Positions 39,872-42,924 of a DNA stretch of 42,924 bases are shown one piece after another. The stretch is from the NCBI GenBank assembly GCA_019638595.1, contig JAHBTJ010000036.1, forward strand, positions 1 to 42,924, given 5' to 3'. Within the stretch, counting starts at the first letter, position 1. Every line of letters starts with the position of its first letter. The position numbers and the translations under genes were made by a program. The DNA comes from Chitinophagaceae bacterium. Its GTDB lineage: Bacteria > Bacteroidota > Bacteroidia > Chitinophagales > Chitinophagaceae. The notes under the pieces were generated by a model. The model was not told the DNA's origin. It did not search any database and saw only the letters and a list, made by a program, of their open reading frames with translations.

Positions 39872-42800
39872 ATGCGAAAGATGTTTCATCTTCGAAAGTA
39901 CAGGTATATACTTGTGCACCGGGAATCACTTTATTTAAATTTTACATTTCTGTTTTTGTTTGTTGTTTTTGCTGGTTCGGGGGTGTATGCAAAAACTATA
40001 TCAATAGCAAATAAGATAGTCCTTGATCGTGTGGCTTCTGGACAGGTTACTGACGGTGACGGTCAACCGCTTGAAGGTGCCAGCGTGATGGTAAAAGGAA
40101 AGTCTGGCGGCACCATGACCGATCGTAACGGAAGATTTTCCCTACAGGTATTGGATACTGATAAAATACTTGTTATATCCCTGGTGGGATATAAAACGAT
40201 AGAAACCAGCGTGGGTCAAGACCTGAAAATATCACTCGAATCGGACATAGTGGGATTAACAGATGTGGTGGTAGTAGGTTACAGCACTCAAAAGAAAATT
40301 AATCTCACTGGCGCGGTAGCCTCCGTAAATGCCAAAACACTGAATGCAAGCTCGGTTCCCAACTCCGCCAACCTGCTGCAGGGGCGGCTTCCCGGATTGG
40401 AAGTTATTCAGCCCTCCGGTAAACCTGGTAATGATGATCCCATGATCCGCGTCAGGGGATTAGGATCCTTTGGCGCATCGTCTGCACCACTCATACTGAT
40501 TGATGGTGTAATTGGCAACATCACCACCATTGCACCAAACGACATCGAATCGGTCACCGTACTCAAAGATGCCGCATCGGCTTCTATATATGGAGCCAGA
40601 GCTGCCAACGGAGTTATCATCGTTACTACCAAACGTGCTAAAAAAGGCGGTGCATCTTTGGAATATCATATAGACTATGGCATTCAAAACGCAACTGCTG
40701 TAAAAGAATTGATATGGGACTCGGGTGAGTATATGGAGATGTACAATGCTGCCAGGCTAAGATCGGGGCTCACTCCTTTTTATACTGAACAACAGATTAA
40801 CGATTATAAGAACTCAACCGATAAAACGCTTTACCCAGATTTTAATTGGCCGGAACATGTTTTTAAAACAGCAAACATTATCAATCATTCTCTTTCTTTT
40901 TCTAACACTACCGAAAAAAGCAGGTTCAGATTGGGTTTGAACTATACCGACCAGGATGGTATCATGCCTGTGTTCAACTCAAAACGATATACTGTAAATA
41001 TCAATTACGATAACCAGGTATTGAAAGCCGTTAGGGTAGGTACTGTTATCAATTTTTTTAAGCGGGATAATATAGAACCCCAGGGGAATGGTGACCTTGA
41101 CCTGGCAAGGGCTATATATGGACGCACCCCCATGGCAGGGCCTTTTCTGCCGGATGGCAGAAAATCTTCGGGTCGCGCTTACGCGGCTGAACCATTCAGT
41201 GTATTTGCTCCTATTGCTTTTACCAATGGCAGCAGAACGAATAATGCTTATTCGGTAAGAGCACAGGCTTTTGTAACTGTTGACATTATAAAAGGATTGC
41301 AATGGGATACGAAGGCTGCCTATAATATGGATTACTTTTTCAGAAAGGCACACAGTTATTCCACCCCTGGTGAGTTCTATTTTTATCAACCGGTGAACGG
41401 TGAATATGTGCTCGACCAGGCTGTAGGTAACCCGGCCACACTGGGCGTAACAGATTATACAAATTTTTCTACCACTCCTACTGTTTATTCTACATTAAAA
41501 TACAACACGGTCATAGGCAAACATACTATTGACGCGTTGGCAGGATATGAAAATCAGTCCAACGACTATCGTGAGCTTACCGGCACCATGTTAAGATTTC
41601 CTGCTGCCTCCCTGGCACAACTAAATGCAGGAAGCCCGGATGGCCAGGCGCTCGGTGGAACCGCCAACCAATGGGCATTGCAATCTTATTTTGCAAGAGT
41701 GGCTTATAACTTCAGCGAAAAATATTTGCTGGAAGCCAATTTTAGGTACGACGGAACATCACGTGTTCAAAAAGATCACCGGTGGGGCGCATTCCCCTCC
41801 GTATCAGCGGCATGGCGATTATCGGAAGAAAGTTTTATCAAAAACAATGCAAGCTGGATCAATAATTTGAAATTACGTGCCTCTTACGGTCTTTTAGGCA
41901 ACCAGGAGATTGGTCTTTACCCCTACCAGGATATTTTCAGCTATGCCAACTACAGCTACGGTACTGCCGTAACCCAGGGAGTACGGTTAACAAGAATGAC
42001 CGACAAAAATCTGCAGTGGGAAAAAACAAAAGTATTTGATATCGGAGTAGACATCGACGCCTTTAACGGTCTGTTCGGATTGAGCTTCGACTGGTTTAGA
42101 AAGAATACTTACGATATTCTTACCACCCTTCCGGTACCCGGCAGCGTTGGATTAACAGGTGCCATTACAAACGATGGTGCGTTAAAAAACACGGGGGTAG
42201 AGCTGGAGTTGCGTCACTCCAACAATATAGGTAAGTTGCGATACGATGCTAACTTCCAGATATCAGGTTTCAAAAACGAACTGGTATCTATAGTAACCCC
42301 TACCCTGGGAGTAAGGGAACCAGGGCTGCCTTATAACTCTTTTTTCCTCTACGAGTGGGCCGGCATATTTCAAAGCCAGGATGATATTGATAAATCGCCA
42401 GAGCAGGTGTACAATAATCCCAAGCCCGGTGATCTAAAAATCAAGGATCAGAATGGAGATGGCGTGGTGGATGCCGACGACAGGGTGAGTTACAATCCTT
42501 TCCCAAAATTCAATTACTCCTTTAATCTGAATGTAGCCTACAGTCGTTTCTCACTCTCTGTTTTTTTGCAGGGCGTACAAGGTTCACATATATTACTTTC
42601 CGACTGGAGCTCGCTGCCGTTCAGGGAAGGCATTCCTCCAAAAGCAGAATTCCGTGATGCGTGGACGCCGGAAAACCCCAGCAATACTGTTCCTGCCGTG
42701 CACGAATTTTCCTACGCGGGAGTTTATGGTTACAGTTCAACTTACCTGTTAAGAAGTACTTCGTACCTGCGCCTGAAAAATGTACTGCTTTCTTATTCAG

Positions 42801-42924
42801 TTCCTGAAAACTTACTGAAAAGGCTACGCGTAAAACAATTGTCCTTGTATGTATCTGGCAACAACCTGTTAACCTTCACAAAATTCAACGATGGCGATCC
42901 GGAAGTACGTGAAGGTTCTACGCT
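39872..42924 (+). CDS. Second SusC/RagA family TonB-dependent transporter (3' end beyond window)
   Basis: The gene reads from ATG 39872 for 1017 codons without a stop and is cut by the window end, near the C-terminus to judge by the length of the first SusC. A signal peptide (ending near GSGVYA) is followed by a carboxypeptidase-regulatory-like domain (ASGQVTDGDGQPLEGASV). Then come TonB-box-like DVVVVGYSTQKK, the plug (DDPMIRVRGLGSF, ESVTVLKDAASASIYGARAANGVI) and most of the barrel. It is strikingly like the SusC at 24070-27264, with shared stretches such as LGNQEIGLYPYQDI and QSQDDIDKSPEQ, so the two may import related glycans. A SusD gene is expected just beyond the window. Confidence 0.95.
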   Translation, partial: MRKMFHLRKYRYILVHRESLYLNFTFLFLFVVFAGSGVYAKTISIANKIVLDRVASGQVTDGDGQPLEGASVMVKGKSGGTMTDRNGRFSLQVLDTDKILVISLVGYKTIETSVGQDLKISLESDIVGLTDVVVVGYSTQKKINLTGAVASVNAKTLNASSVPNSANLLQGRLPGLEVIQPSGKPGNDDPMIRVRGLGSFGASSAPLILIDGVIGNITTIAPNDIESVTVLKDAASASIYGARAANGVIIVTTKRAKKGGASLEYHIDYGIQNATAVKELIWDSGEYMEMYNAARLRSGLTPFYTEQQINDYKNSTDKTLYPDFNWPEHVFKTANIINHSLSFSNTTEKSRFRLGLNYTDQDGIMPVFNSKRYTVNINYDNQVLKAVRVGTVINFFKRDNIEPQGNGDLDLARAIYGRTPMAGPFLPDGRKSSGRAYAAEPFSVFAPIAFTNGSRTNNAYSVRAQAFVTVDIIKGLQWDTKAAYNMDYFFRKAHSYSTPGEFYFYQPVNGEYVLDQAVGNPATLGVTDYTNFSTTPTVYSTLKYNTVIGKHTIDALAGYENQSNDYRELTGTMLRFPAASLAQLNAGSPDGQALGGTANQWALQSYFARVAYNFSEKYLLEANFRYDGTSRVQKDHRWGAFPSVSAAWRLSEESFIKNNASWINNLKLRASYGLLGNQEIGLYPYQDIFSYANYSYGTAVTQGVRLTRMTDKNLQWEKTKVFDIGVDIDAFNGLFGLSFDWFRKNTYDILTTLPVPGSVGLTGAITNDGALKNTGVELELRHSNNIGKLRYDANFQISGFKNELVSIVTPTLGVREPGLPYNSFFLYEWAGIFQSQDDIDKSPEQVYNNPKPGDLKIKDQNGDGVVDADDRVSYNPFPKFNYSFNLNVAYSRFSLSVFLQGVQGSHILLSDWSSLPFREGIPPKAEFRDAWTPENPSNTVPAVHEFSYAGVYGYSSTYLLRSTSYLRLKNVLLSYSVPENLLKRLRVKQLSLYVSGNNLLTFTKFNDGDPEVREGST

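Noticed and set aside
39717-42546. The 15-base match AATGTAGCCTACAGT in the leader of the second SusC and within its coding region
   Set aside because: The length is at the chance level for this window and similarity stops directly after it, so a remnant of a duplicated gene is not supported.

Overview
The window comes from a Bacteroidota genome, most likely family Chitinophagaceae. The reasons are two SusC-type TonB-dependent transporters (one with its SusD), a DUF5686 outer-membrane protein, a GldM-C-like secreted protein, promoter -7 elements of the TAnnTTTG type, and an almost complete lack of Shine-Dalgarno sequences. No species can be assigned from sequence reading alone. No rRNA, tRNA, CRISPR array, transposase or prophage was seen.

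Layout. (1) 1-7961: ordinary genes. These are a patatin-like lipase cut by the window edge, a DUF5686 protein, a small membrane protein, a penicillin-acylase family hydrolase, the tRNA hydroxylase MiaE and a secreted GldM-C-like protein. (2) 8030-30051: a polysaccharide utilization locus built around fucose release. It holds SusC/SusD, a GH29 alpha-L-fucosidase fused to a beta-propeller, a free propeller of the same type, a GH95-like protein, two TIM-barrel hydrolase-like proteins, a RhaM-type mutarotase lipoprotein, a sodium/solute symporter, an AraC regulator, an SDR dehydrogenase, and the L-lactate oxidation genes lutA, lutB and lutC. lutC is split from lutAB by about 17 kb. (3) 30198-34272: SET-domain protein, metallo-beta-lactamase-fold hydrolase, RDD protein, rhomboid protease and a MutS-like ATPase. 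(4) 34273-35192: a 0.9 kb gene-free stretch full of inverted repeats, including four REP-like units (GTAG-type head plus a hairpin whose arms vary but stay complementary). (5) 35193-39534: a D-lactate dehydrogenase family protein, an SBF-like transporter, an MscS channel and an MFS transporter. (6) 39872 to the end: a second SusC, cut by the window edge.

Main discovery. Four intergenic sites in region 2 share one architecture on the strand of the downstream gene: RTASRATWATCC, 13 variable bases, then DATAYTCYATTGK. They lie before the GH29 operon, the susC operon, lutC and the SDR gene, always in the same orientation. Each ends 18-19 bp before a weak -7 element. Each contains a direct repeat close to ATNNTCYAT with a 21 bp period, the geometry expected of an AraC-family dimer. 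The likely binder is the AraC regulator encoded between two of the sites. This joins glycan import, fucosidases, mutarotase, symporter, dehydrogenase and all three lut genes into one predicted regulon. A consistent reading is that fucosylated glycans are taken apart, fucose is catabolised by enzymes mostly outside this window, and the lactate produced is oxidised to pyruvate by LutABC.
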